A DNA stretch of 64,000 bases, taken from Weissella minor. GTDB taxonomy: Bacteria; Bacillota; Bacilli; Lactobacillales; Lactobacillaceae. Below are positions 37,501 to 45,485 of the stretch, piece after piece (the stretch's first letter is position 1; each line of letters begins with the position of its first letter). The position numbers and the translations under genes are program-made. A model generated the notes under the pieces. That model searched no databases, was not told the DNA's origin, and saw only the letters and a list, made by a program, of their open reading frames with translations. The stretch spans positions 346,120-410,119 of the forward strand of contig NZ_JQCD01000024.1 of NCBI RefSeq assembly GCF_001437425.1. The letters are read 5' to 3'.

Positions 37501-38457
37501 TTATTTGTTTGAATCTAAGAAAGTTTCTAATTCTGATAATGTTGGGTAACCGTCGTTGTCACCTGGTGTTTGCACTTGTAAAGCACCAACCGCATTTCCT
37601 CTTTCAACGGCACTTGTTAAATCTAAGCCCTCCAGTAATGCGGTGATAACACCTAATGCAAATCCATCACCTGCTCCTACAGTATCAATGACGTGATCTA
37701 CTTTGAAACCAGGCACATTAATACCAGTTTCATCGTGTTTGTTCTTGATGTACGCACCTGCGGGGCCAATTTTTACGATAACTGTTTGCGTTATATCACT
37801 ATTATTTAAGTAAAAATCAGCAATTTCCTGGGGATCACGAGATCCCATCAAAATTTCACCCTCTTCAATGCCTGGCATGACAATGTTTCCATATTTTGCA
37901 AGTTCATTGATTGTTGTAACCATTGTTTCTTTTGATTCCCATAATGCTGGTCGCAAATTAGGATCAAAAGTCGTAAGGATTGAATTTTTCAGCATTGTTT
38001 GGGCAAAATATTCAAATGTTTCTTTTGCTGTGTCAGAAATTGCAGGGAAAATACCTGATAGATGTGCTATCTTGACACCGTTTAAGTCAATAGTATCGAT
38101 AACGTCTTTTTCTAAATGAGCAGCTGCAGAGTTTTTACGGAAGTTAAATGTTTTTGGATCACCAAAGGAAACACGATCTTTTAATTGGAAAGCAGTCCAA
38201 TTATTTGAATCTGAAGAAATGTATGAAGTTCCAACACCAAATTTCTCAATGTTTTCAATGGCATAAGTACCTAATGGATCCTCTCCAACTTGTGAAATAT
38301 ATTCAGTTGAATGGCCCAAGCGATTGGCACCAATCATAACGTTTAATTCAGCTCCACCTAATAATTTATAGTAATTGATACTATCAACTAAGCCTTTATC
38401 AACATCTGTTGAAGCAAAAGTAACGATAGGTTCTCCTAATGTTAAGAGTTCAGTCAT
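37501..38457 (-). CDS. kguK: PfkB-family sugar-acid kinase, probable 2-ketogluconokinase
   Basis: 318 residues, ribokinase fold. It has the N-terminal LGGAELNVMIGANRLG glycine motif (about 32-47) and the C-terminal PfkB signature DTVGAGDGFALGV with the catalytic Asp. Closest in feel to 2-keto-3-deoxygluconokinase (KdgK). No KDPG aldolase is in the operon, while a hydroxyacid reductase is, so 2-ketogluconate is the better guess than KDG. Start ATG 38457 after AGGAG. Confidence 0.72.
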   Translation of the reverse strand: MTELLTLGEPIVTFASTDVDKGLVDSINYYKLLGGAELNVMIGANRLGHSTEYISQVGEDPLGTYAIENIEKFGVGTSYISSDSNNWTAFQLKDRVSFGDPKTFNFRKNSAAAHLEKDVIDTIDLNGVKIAHLSGIFPAISDTAKETFEYFAQTMLKNSILTTFDPNLRPALWESKETMVTTINELAKYGNIVMPGIEEGEILMGSRDPQEIADFYLNNSDITQTVIVKIGPAGAYIKNKHDETGINVPGFKVDHVIDTVGAGDGFALGVITALLEGLDLTSAVERGNAVGALQVQTPGDNDGYPTLSELETFLDSNK

Positions 38458-38495
38458 GATAAAATTCTCCTCAAAATAAATAATGATATGCCGTT

Positions 38496-39776
38496 TTAAC
38501 GGCCAAAGAATAAGAATACAAGTAGCGTGTTAACAATACTTACAATCCACATAACAGGTATTCCCATTTTTAAATAAGTCTTAGCATCTAATTTAGAATA
38601 AGTAAGGGCCCATGTATTCCAAGATTGCGTTAAGTCAATTGAAACGGCCATGATACTTACTGTATAGAATAATGGAAGTAAGAACATTGGATTAAATGTA
38701 TTGGTTGCAGCCAATACTGATGCAGTAGCAGCCCCTGCTCCCCACACATGTAATGGGCCTCTAAATAATGCTAATGGCGCAAGAATTCCAAAAGCTAACG
38801 CAAGGACTAAAGTACTATGAGGCAAAATGATTTCAATTAATCCTTTAAATCTTGGAACATTAATCGTAGCTGCACCAACGAACATAATTAATGACATCAA
38901 GAACATAATTAGGCCAGAAATATCATTAATTGCACGGCTAGTTGTTTTATTAACAAATTCAACTAAACCAGTATAGCTTTTCATTCTTCCGGTCAGTAAT
39001 AAAGCAATTAATGTTGAAACTAACAATGCTGGAATAGCATCCCATTTGAATAACAAATTAAATACAACTGGCAAAATAGGAATAACATAGGTAATCGGAT
39101 GTACGTGTTCAGTAACATCGTTTTGTTGCGCCCCTTCAATTACATCATAGTGATCGTCTTTAATGCTTTTACTGTGAAGAAGGACAAATATGATAATTCC
39201 AATTAATTGGACAATCATTGCAGTAATACCAAAAGCTAGATACTTTCCAGAATAGTTAACTGATGGGAAAAAAACTTTAATTTGGTTGAACAAAACAACG
39301 TTAATATACATTGCTGCACCAATTGACATTGTAAATACGGGAATAGCAATTTTCTTAGGAACACCAATTGAAAGCAAAATTGGAATTAAGATGACGCCAA
39401 TCGCCATAACGGACCCAACACCATATGCAGATGAAAAGATTAATACGGTAACTAAGACGATGACAATTGTTGCTAAGACAGGTGCCTTTTTTCCAAGTAT
39501 TTGCGTCTTTGAAGAAATTGACCCAGCGATACCTGTATCAACTAAAACTCTCCCAAACCATGATCCAAATACAATGTAAATAATGGTTGGTCCATAATCT
39601 AAGGCAGGCTGTGCAATAACCTTTTGCATGACTGTACTAAATGGTACAAGACCAATAATTGACCACAAGATTGCCATTACAAAGAAACCAATCATTAGAT
39701 TGCCGCCTTTAACAATGTAGAAAATAAATCCAATGAATGTTAATAGTAATAAAGAACTAATGATAATATTCGCCAT
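38496..39776 (-). CDS. Ion-transporter-superfamily permease for a sugar acid
   Basis: 426 residues with about 11-12 hydrophobic segments and a charged central loop (KSIKDDHYDVIEG). The layout, with GSWFGRVLVDTGIAGSISSK and conserved glycine/serine stretches in both halves, suggests the GntP/CitM-like IT superfamily rather than MFS. Its place in the operon points to uptake of 2-ketogluconate or a related aldonate. The ribosome site GGAG overlaps the stop of the preceding gene. Confidence 0.7.
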   Translation of the reverse strand: MANIIISSLLLLTFIGFIFYIVKGGNLMIGFFVMAILWSIIGLVPFSTVMQKVIAQPALDYGPTIIYIVFGSWFGRVLVDTGIAGSISSKTQILGKKAPVLATIVIVLVTVLIFSSAYGVGSVMAIGVILIPILLSIGVPKKIAIPVFTMSIGAAMYINVVLFNQIKVFFPSVNYSGKYLAFGITAMIVQLIGIIIFVLLHSKSIKDDHYDVIEGAQQNDVTEHVHPITYVIPILPVVFNLLFKWDAIPALLVSTLIALLLTGRMKSYTGLVEFVNKTTSRAINDISGLIMFLMSLIMFVGAATINVPRFKGLIEIILPHSTLVLALAFGILAPLALFRGPLHVWGAGAATASVLAATNTFNPMFLLPLFYTVSIMAVSIDLTQSWNTWALTYSKLDAKTYLKMGIPVMWIVSIVNTLLVFLFFGR

Positions 39777-39778
39777 AG

Positions 39779-40522
39779 CTATACTCCTGTTTGCAATTTG
39801 TTAATACCATCAGTAATTTGTTCTGATGAAGTAACAGGATATTCAATGGCAACTGGCACATCTTTTGGCAAAATATTTAGGATATTACGCCAATGAATAT
39901 GGCCTTCTCCTAAAGGAACTGTTTTTGTCTGATTTCCAGTCCCAATAGCATCTTTAACGTGAATATATTTGACAAAACCAGCCAATGCTCGTGCTGCGCT
40001 TAATTCATTGTCAGAAACATAACGCCAATTACCCATGTCGTATACGTAGCCAATTGAAATATGATTATCAATCATAAGTTTCATAAATCGTTCAATAGCC
40101 GCAACACTGCCCATTGATTTAATTTGATTATTCTCAATATTTACTTGATCTAAGCGAGTGGTAAATTGATTCAAAGTTGCAAGTTCGTCAGTAGTAATCT
40201 CATTAAATTCCCCGATATTGAATTTGATTGCATAAATTCCCATTTGTTCTGCTTCATCAAAGTAAGTTTCTAATTCAGCGTTTAATTCGTTATTAATAAA
40301 TAACGCTTCAGGTACTGAGTAGAATAATTTAATGTCATTTTCCTCAGCAAATTTTTTAATATCATTCATTTCTGAAGCAATATCATAGAAATATTCTCTT
40401 CTAATTTCAACGCTCGTAATGCCAAAGTCTAAAGCATTTTGAAGCATTGTGATTTGTTTCTCTCCTGCTGCATGTTCTTTATTGAAAACTAAATTATTTA
40501 ATACAATTTGCTCTTTTCGCAT
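39779..40522 (-). CDS. kguE: TIM-barrel sugar isomerase/epimerase, KguE-like
   Basis: 247 residues from ATG 40522 (ribosome site AAGGCGG). An AP-endonuclease-2-like TIM barrel: SVEIRREYF, IKLFYSVPEALF, YAIKFNIGEF, IGYVYDMGNWRY, VKYIHVKDA and VAIEYPV provide metal-binding Glu, Asp, His and Glu. KguE is a poorly understood but conserved partner of 2-ketogluconate catabolism. A general sugar-phosphate epimerase is possible. Confidence 0.68.
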   Translation of the reverse strand: MRKEQIVLNNLVFNKEHAAGEKQITMLQNALDFGITSVEIRREYFYDIASEMNDIKKFAEENDIKLFYSVPEALFINNELNAELETYFDEAEQMGIYAIKFNIGEFNEITTDELATLNQFTTRLDQVNIENNQIKSMGSVAAIERFMKLMIDNHISIGYVYDMGNWRYVSDNELSAARALAGFVKYIHVKDAIGTGNQTKTVPLGEGHIHWRNILNILPKDVPVAIEYPVTSSEQITDGINKLQTGV

Positions 40523-40532
40523 AATAGCCGCC

Positions 40533-40790
40533 TTAATATTTATTGAGTGCACTAACTTTATTAAGTAGTTCAGTAAAAGATAATTGATGCCAATCTAATT
40601 CTGAATTTGAATTAAAGTTTTGTGCATCTAAGTTATTAAATCGTTCAATCAGAAAATATGCAGATAAGTAAGCTGCTAAATCATCTTTGGCCAGTTGTTC
40701 AATTGCTTTAGATGATGAGTCTAAATGTAACGACTTGATAAAAGCCATTGCAAACTCATTTGGTTCAATCTTGATGCTGTTTGAATTCAT
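40533..40790 (-). CDS. Small protein of unknown function, first gene of the kgu-type operon
   Basis: About 85 residues from ATG 40790, eight bases after GGGGGA. It is acidic and predicted all-helical (NEFAMAFIKSLHLDSSSKAIEQLAKDDLAAYLSAYFLIERFNNL), without membrane segments or cysteines. I know no family. As the first gene after the operator it should be made with the sugar-acid enzymes and could be a small accessory or regulatory subunit. Confidence 0.65.
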   Translation of the reverse strand: MNSNSIKIEPNEFAMAFIKSLHLDSSSKAIEQLAKDDLAAYLSAYFLIERFNNLDAQNFNSNSELDWHQLSFTELLNKVSALNKY

Positions 40791-40847
40791 AATAAAATCC
40801 CCCATTTTTGTACATCAAAACAGCTTATTTTGGTGTACCGTTTTCGG

Positions 40848-40882
40848 AAACCGGTTTACAAGAGATAGTGTAAACGCTTCCA
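40848..40882. promoter_or_regulatory. LacI-type operator and cre site between the kgu operon and its regulator
   Basis: The palindrome AAACCGGTTT (40848-40857, in context GGAAACCGGTTTAC) is a classical LacI-family operator, and from memory very close to the PtxS operator TGAAACCGGTTTCA of pseudomonad kgu genes. TGTAAACGCTTCCA (40869-40882) is a good cre. Dual control by substrate and CcpA is expected. Confidence 0.75.
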
Positions 40883-40933
40883 CCATACTTGTCAAATGTT
40901 TTTAGATCTATTTTTGGTGTATACTTAGGTATT

Positions 40934-41926
40934 ATGGAAAAGAAATTAACTATTAATGACATAGCTAAAGCTGCAAATGTTTCTAAAACAACTGTTTCAA
41001 GATTTTTGAATCAAAAGTATGAAAATATGTCAGAAGAAACTAAACAAAGAATTGCAAACACGATAGATGAATTAAACTACTCTCCTAATCGACGAGCTCA
41101 ATCCTTAAAAAATCATCGGTCTTATTTGATTGGGATTTCAGTTGCGGATATTTCAAATCCGTATACCTCTAGACTTTTGAAAGGAATTAATGATGAATTA
41201 GCTGATTTGCCTTATCAAGTAATTATTATGGATGCTGATAACTCTACTAAAATTGAAAAGCAAAATATTCAAAAATTAATTGCTGACGATGTTGATGGTG
41301 TTATCATCCAACCACTAACTAATATGGCATCTCAATACCAAAATCTCATTGATTCAAAGATTGTTACCATACAAGTTGATCGTTATATTGATGAACATAT
41401 TTGGCCAGCAGTTGTTTCTGATAATTTTAATAAGTCATTTGAAGTTGGCGAAATTTTGAGAGAAAAGCATTATAAACATGTCATACTACTCACTAACAAT
41501 GCTGAGAATATTAGTAGTCGAAAAAATCGTATCAATGGTTTATTGAAAAGCATCGAATCGTCTAATATGACTGCATTAATTGTTGATGTGGATAAAAATC
41601 CAGATTGGAAACCACTAATCATTGCTGAAATTGAAAATAATGCAAACTCTGCATTATATGCACTTAATGGAGAACTTTTGTGGGAAGCAATTCGAGTTCT
41701 TCGATCAAACAATATTCAATTTCCGGAAGATGTTGGCGTTATCGGTTATGATGATAATGGTTTTGCGGACTTAATCACCCCTGCTTTATCTGCAATCGTC
41801 CAATCTCCTGTAACAATTGGGAAGACAGCTGTTAATAAAGTTTTAGATGTACTAAATAATGATGAACAAATAGAAATAATTAAAACTCAAATACCAGCAA
41901 CTTTTGAGAATAGAGAATCACTATAA
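40934..41926 (+). CDS. LacI-family regulator of the kgu-type operon
   Basis: 330 residues from ATG 40934. The N-terminal HTH is LTINDIAKAANVSKTTVSRFLNQKYENMSEET with hinge YSPNRRAQSLK. The sugar-binding domain begins YLIGISVADISNPYTSRLLKGI and ends with VGVIGYDDNGFADLITPALSAI. Divergent from the operon, it is the obvious repressor. The likely -10 TATACT (40920-40925) is only about nine bases from ATG, so the transcript may have a very short leader. Confidence 0.88.
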   Translation: MEKKLTINDIAKAANVSKTTVSRFLNQKYENMSEETKQRIANTIDELNYSPNRRAQSLKNHRSYLIGISVADISNPYTSRLLKGINDELADLPYQVIIMDADNSTKIEKQNIQKLIADDVDGVIIQPLTNMASQYQNLIDSKIVTIQVDRYIDEHIWPAVVSDNFNKSFEVGEILREKHYKHVILLTNNAENISSRKNRINGLLKSIESSNMTALIVDVDKNPDWKPLIIAEIENNANSALYALNGELLWEAIRVLRSNNIQFPEDVGVIGYDDNGFADLITPALSAIVQSPVTIGKTAVNKVLDVLNNDEQIEIIKTQIPATFENRESL

Positions 41927-41928
41927 AT

Positions 41929-41969
41929 AAAAAGCACATTGTCAGAATCATTCCGACAATGTGCTTTTA
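41929..41969. terminator. Terminator after the LacI-family gene
   Basis: AAAAGCACATTGTC.G and C.GACAATGTGCTTTT form a long stem; it may also stop the converging rsgA transcript. Confidence 0.93.
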
Positions 41970-42014
41970 TGTTGTTATGTGTATTTGGCTTTATCTTGCA
42001 ATAGCAGTTGTTAA

Positions 42015-43073
42015 CTAATGCTGATTTTCTCGTAAGAAGTTTTTCATTGCTTTTTTCCCACCAAACATGCGGTTAAGCTTTGTTTGTTCAATCATTTTTG
42101 CATTCATACCGTCATATTGCGATTCTAACTGAAGCTTTTGATAGCTCTTAAAGCGTTCTTCAGATAGCTGACCGTTTTTAATTGCGAATTTAATCGCACA
42201 CTTTGGTTCAGTTGTATGAGAACAGTCATTAAATTTACACTGAAGTGCTAATGATTCAATATCTTCAAATGACTTAGAGACATTAGTACCTCCAATACCA
42301 AGTTCACGCATACCAGGTGTATCAATCACCATCCCCAGTTCATTAGGCAATACATAAAGATCACGCTGAGTCGTTGTATGGCGACCTTTATCATCATTAC
42401 GTAGACCATCAGTGTTAATCTGAGCGTCGTTGATGAAATGATTAATAATGGTTGATTTTCCAACCCCGGATGAACCAATAAATGCGGACGTCTTCCCTAC
42501 TTCTAGATGTTTTTCAATGTCCTGATACCCGTCAGTTGATGTATTAGTGGTACATATAATGTCTACACCAAGGGCAATTTGTGAAATTTCAAATAGCTTT
42601 TCAGTAAGATCATGGCATAAATCAGTCTTTGTTAAAACGATATAAGGTAAAGCCCCACTATCCCATGCAATCGCGAGATAACGTTCTAGCCGCCTTAAAT
42701 TATAATCCTCATTCAAAGACATGCAAATGAAAATCATGTCAATGTTTGTGGCGATTAATTGTTCGTCTGTCGAATTACCAGCGCTTTGACGGGATAGACT
42801 GCTTTTACGTGGCAGAACTTGGTGAATGATACCATTTTGTGTTGAATCAGGGACATCCAAGCTGACAAAGTCACCTACAGCTGGATAATCTGATAGTTTT
42901 GAAGCATCATATAAGAATTTACCCGATATTTTGGCGTACAATTCCCCTTGTTCAGTCAATACCTTGTAGATGTTTTGAGCTTGTGACGATACACGGCCAA
43001 TCACCTGGTTGGTGTCTGAGTTAGTAAGTTCGTCATCTGTGAAACCAATATTTTTTAAATTAAATGTAGTCAA
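42015..43073 (-). CDS. rsgA: RsgA-type ribosome-associated GTPase (second-type, about 350 residues)
   Basis: 352 residues. An N-terminal OB-like region is followed by a circularly permuted GTPase: G4 LTKTDL (about 147), G1 GSSGVGKST (about 202), G2-type GRHTTTQR, G3 DTPGMREL. A zinc module with C-x5-C-x-H-x6-C spacing (CKFNDCSHTTEPKC) and a basic tail KLNRMFGGKKAMKNF follow. RsgA binds the 30S subunit and aids late maturation or stress control. The start is TTG 43073, eight bases after GGAGG; it overlaps the stop of a leader ORF (TTGA). Firmicutes often carry a shorter housekeeping copy elsewhere. The elaborate leader suggests inducible expression. Confidence 0.87.
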   Translation of the reverse strand: MTTFNLKNIGFTDDELTNSDTNQVIGRVSSQAQNIYKVLTEQGELYAKISGKFLYDASKLSDYPAVGDFVSLDVPDSTQNGIIHQVLPRKSSLSRQSAGNSTDEQLIATNIDMIFICMSLNEDYNLRRLERYLAIAWDSGALPYIVLTKTDLCHDLTEKLFEISQIALGVDIICTTNTSTDGYQDIEKHLEVGKTSAFIGSSGVGKSTIINHFINDAQINTDGLRNDDKGRHTTTQRDLYVLPNELGMVIDTPGMRELGIGGTNVSKSFEDIESLALQCKFNDCSHTTEPKCAIKFAIKNGQLSEERFKSYQKLQLESQYDGMNAKMIEQTKLNRMFGGKKAMKNFLRENQH

Positions 43074-43257
43074 TTTATTATCCTCCAAAAGTTTTTAAAA
43101 AACTTATGAGAGGCAAATTGCATGTATGTTGTTTATTTTGCAAGTGCCTCTCGGCGCATTACAATATCCATTTGAGTTACAGTCATGTTAAACATAAAAG
43201 CTGTGCTCCTTTTCTTAATAGTTTAGGTAGTTTAGCATATGTGCCAAAAAGTGTCAA
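43074..43257 (-). promoter_or_regulatory. Promoter and 150-base structured leader with two leader ORFs before rsgA
   Basis: TTGACA (43257-43252), 17 bases, TAAACT (43234-43229). After a GGAG site, leader ORF 1 (43195-43133; 20 residues ending MRREALAK) runs into the 5' arm of a hairpin, GAGAGGCA.TTGC (about 43152-43140). The 3' arm GCAA.TTGCCTCTC holds the ATG of leader ORF 2 (43123-43070), whose TGA overlaps the TTG start of rsgA. A second small palindrome, AAGTTTTT/AAAAACTT, sits just before GGAGG. The arrangement suggests translational attenuation and coupling. Confidence 0.6.
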
Positions 43258-43303
43258 AACCATGGCTATCATGGGCTATAAGTGTTAAAAAATTGTTATC
43301 ATC

Positions 43304-43348
43304 AAAAGAAGCATGCGTATTTACTGTTTAATACGCATGCTTCTTTTT
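43304..43348 (-). terminator. Terminator of the MerR operon
   Basis: AAAAGAAGCATGCGTATT and AATACGCATGCTTCTTTT form a near-perfect stem. Confidence 0.94.
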
Positions 43349-43368
43349 ACAATTGTTATGCTTATTAC

Positions 43369-43779
43369 TTAGTCCGCATGTTGTTGTTTTCTAAAGGTTT
43401 CAAAATCAGTCGTTACCGTATGATTTTTTTGAGCATCATAGAAGTCAATTTTGTCAGTCACTATTTGTAGATGTTCTTGTTGAAGTCGAATTTGTTCTTC
43501 TAATTCGTTGCGTTTGGTTTTTAATAAATTTTGGCGTTGTTCAATTGTACAGTCGCCTTGTGATCGCCAGTCCACATATTGTTTCATCTCAAAAAGGCTT
43601 AATCCGGCGCCTTTCAGATGCTGTAGAAACTGAAACCAGAGTACATCATGATCATCATAAATACGTTGACCATTTTCTTTATTTGGTTTTAACAACCCTT
43701 CTTTTTCATAATAGCGAATGGTATATGATGAAGTATTCACTAGAGTAGAAAATTCACCAATATGGTATGTTTTATCCAC
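43369..43779 (-). CDS. MerR-family regulator
   Basis: 136 residues from GTG 43779 (ribosome site GAGGG); a longer in-frame start would overlap the preceding gene more deeply. N-terminal HTH: YHIGEFSTLVNTSSYTIRYYEKEGLLKPNKENGQRIY. A long dimerisation coiled coil (RNELEEQIRLQQEHLQIVTDKIDFY) follows. There is no metal-binding cysteine pair at the C-terminus, which places it in the NmlR/AdhR/TipA-like stress group. It is the last gene of a four-gene operon whose promoter has the matching dyad. Confidence 0.88.
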   Translation of the reverse strand: MDKTYHIGEFSTLVNTSSYTIRYYEKEGLLKPNKENGQRIYDDHDVLWFQFLQHLKGAGLSLFEMKQYVDWRSQGDCTIEQRQNLLKTKRNELEEQIRLQQEHLQIVTDKIDFYDAQKNHTVTTDFETFRKQQHAD

Positions 43780-43798
43780 GTTTTTCCCTCGTACATGC

Positions 43799-44446
43799 TT
43801 ATTTGTAAATAGGTGTGTCACCGTCTGTTCCTGGCTGTGAAATACCTAGACTTTCATTTTTATGTTCATTTGGATGAAGGATGATTTCTTCAATCAAGTT
43901 GGCAATACTTGCTCGTGAAATCGTTGTTCCTTTAAATGGTTCATCCCCATTTGTTAACTCATAATCAATCATATCATTATTTGACATATATGCAGCCCGA
44001 ATGATTGTGTAATCAATAGCTAGATTGTTTTCAATTAATTGCGCGGCTGTACGTGTATCTTCCATGACAGCATGTCCAACGGATTGTTCGAGCCATGTTC
44101 CAAAAGGATCTGGAACTTCATGATAAAGGCCGAGGCCTGTGACATAAATGAGTCGGGTAACGTTAGCCTCATTCATGGCCTTTACGATATTACGGACCAT
44201 AGGTGTAAATTGCCCGCCCAAATTAGCATATACCATGTCTGATTCAGCAATTGCCTCAAAAACAGCATGATAATGATTAACATCCCCTTCAATTATTTCA
44301 GTATTCATGGCATTTTGGATGTCTGAAGGTAAGCGATCAGTATCCCGTGCAAATAAGTTCATTTGAACATCTGCATGATTTATAAAATGTTGCTCTACCA
44401 ATCGAGCGATTTGTCCGTTGGCCCCTAAAATGGTCACTTTTGTCAT
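43799..44446 (-). CDS. NAD(P)-binding atypical short-chain dehydrogenase (NmrA/BVR-like)
   Basis: 215 residues. Rossmann motif TILGANGQIARLVEQHF at the N-terminus (GxxGxxG type), YVTGLGLYHEVPDPFG near the active site, and no clear Tyr-x3-Lys catalytic pair. Proteins of this group reduce quinones or other electrophiles or act as redox sensors. Operon partner of the cupin, CMD and MerR genes. Confidence 0.8.
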   Translation of the reverse strand: MTKVTILGANGQIARLVEQHFINHADVQMNLFARDTDRLPSDIQNAMNTEIIEGDVNHYHAVFEAIAESDMVYANLGGQFTPMVRNIVKAMNEANVTRLIYVTGLGLYHEVPDPFGTWLEQSVGHAVMEDTRTAAQLIENNLAIDYTIIRAAYMSNNDMIDYELTNGDEPFKGTTISRASIANLIEEIILHPNEHKNESLGISQPGTDGDTPIYK

Positions 44447-44458
44447 GTTCTTCCCCCT

Positions 44459-44869
44459 TTAGTTACTTAGTTGTTCATAATCATCATTTGAAACGGGCTC
44501 TAACCACTCTGGTGTCCCGGTGGTAATTGCGATGTGTTCAAACCAACTATCTTTGGTTGCACCGTGCCAGTGTTTAATCTCAGCATGAGTAACAATGACA
44601 TCACCAGTTGTCAAATGTTGTGCTGGTTTTCCAATTTCCTGATACCAGCCTTCACCACCAGTGACTAACAGGATTTGATAACCATCATGATGAATATGCC
44701 AATTGTTTCGGCATGCAGGTTCAAAAGTGACATTGGAGACATTAACGATTTCATTTTCTGACACCAATGTATTTAAGTAACTTGTACCGATAAAATATTG
44801 GGAAAATTGCGTATTTGCATCCCCGCTATCAAAAATAACACCATTTTTTACAGATTCATTTTTAATCAT
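44459..44869 (-). CDS. Cupin-domain protein
   Basis: 136 residues, single cupin. Motif 1 is NNWHIHHDGYQILLVTGGEGWYQE and motif 2 is GDVIVTHAEIKHWHG, giving the usual metal-binding His/Glu set. It overlaps the upstream carboxymuconolactone-decarboxylase-like gene by 8 bases. The pair is widespread in lactobacilli under MerR control; the reaction is unknown. Confidence 0.85.
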   Translation of the reverse strand: MIKNESVKNGVIFDSGDANTQFSQYFIGTSYLNTLVSENEIVNVSNVTFEPACRNNWHIHHDGYQILLVTGGEGWYQEIGKPAQHLTTGDVIVTHAEIKHWHGATKDSWFEHIAITTGTPEWLEPVSNDDYEQLSN

Positions 44870-45206
44870 GACGTTCCTCCTGTACTAGTTTGTTGCTGTA
44901 AACCTCTTTTGCGATATTGAATGCGGACCAAGCTTTGGGCCAACCAATGTAAAAAGCTAATTGCGTAAGGATTTCTACTATCTCAGCTTGTTTCAAACCA
45001 TTCCCTTTACCAAGCTCCATATGATAGGTTAATTGCTCAAAATTGCCACTAGCAATAAGCGCAACAATTGTAACTAAGCTTCGATCACGAGGTGCGAGTT
45101 CTTTTTCCCGTGACCATACTTGGCCAAATAAAACATCATCATTTAATTCCGCGAACTGGGGTGCAAAATCACCTAATTTTTCATGTCCAGCTGTTTGTTT
45201 TTGCAT
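44862..45206 (-). CDS. Carboxymuconolactone decarboxylase (CMD/AhpD-like) family protein
   Basis: 114 residues, first gene of the MerR operon. Family pattern: FGQVWSREKELAPRDRSLVTIVALIASG, then YHMELGKGNGLKQAEIVEILTQLAFYIGWP. The peroxidase-type CxxC of AhpD is absent, so a thiol peroxidase role is unlikely and a decarboxylase- or isomerase-like role remains open. Ribosome site GGAG. Confidence 0.85.
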   Translation of the reverse strand: MQKQTAGHEKLGDFAPQFAELNDDVLFGQVWSREKELAPRDRSLVTIVALIASGNFEQLTYHMELGKGNGLKQAEIVEILTQLAFYIGWPKAWSAFNIAKEVYSNKLVQEERHD

Positions 45207-45252
45207 AGCTTGTATTGCTCCTATCTTTTGTATGTTTATAGTTAATAATTAA

Positions 45253-45283
45253 ACTGTACAACTTAGAGTTCACTCTAAGTCAA
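45253..45283 (-). promoter_or_regulatory. MerR-type promoter with 19-bp spacer and dyad operator
   Basis: On the minus strand TTGACT (45283-45278), exactly 19 bases, then TACAGT (45258-45253). The spacer contains the perfect dyad CTTAGAGT-GA-ACTCTAAG (45262-45279). Over-long spacers with such a dyad are the signature of MerR-activated promoters; the operator resembles that of NmlR/AdhR. Confidence 0.88.
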
Positions 45284-45284
45284 T

Positions 45285-45325
45285 AAAAAACGCATTTAAA
45301 TCATGAATTCATGATCTAAATGCGT
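45285..45325 (-). terminator. Long-stem terminator before the MerR operon
   Basis: ACGCATTTA.ATCATG and CATGAT.TAAATGCGT with a T-run on the minus strand; it insulates the MerR operon from the upstream glycosyltransferase unit. Confidence 0.85.
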
Positions 45326-45417
45326 CTTTACATTGTTAAAAATGATAACTACAGAGAGCCCCCCCCTTTTAGCAAGTCCTTATTTTTAGGTTAATCATTT
45401 CAATAAGCTTAAGACAG

Positions 45418-45465
45418 AAAATACCCGTGGAAAATATGAGATGTCATACTTTTCACGGGTATTTT
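45418..45465 (-). terminator. Terminator of the glycosyltransferase unit
   Basis: AAATACCCGTG...AATATG and CATA.TTTTCACGGGTATTT, followed on the minus strand by A/T-rich DNA. It lies 20 bases after the stop. Confidence 0.8.
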
Positions 45466-45485
45466 TAAATATTAATCAATTAACG

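Noticed and set aside
43106-43748. Plus-strand open frames opposite the rsgA leader and merR
   Set aside because: Without ribosome sites and antisense to regions with clear minus-strand signals.
45359-45370. C8 tract followed by T4 as a phase-variation switch
   Set aside because: It lies between two terminators, outside any coding region or promoter I can see, so slippage would have no obvious effect.
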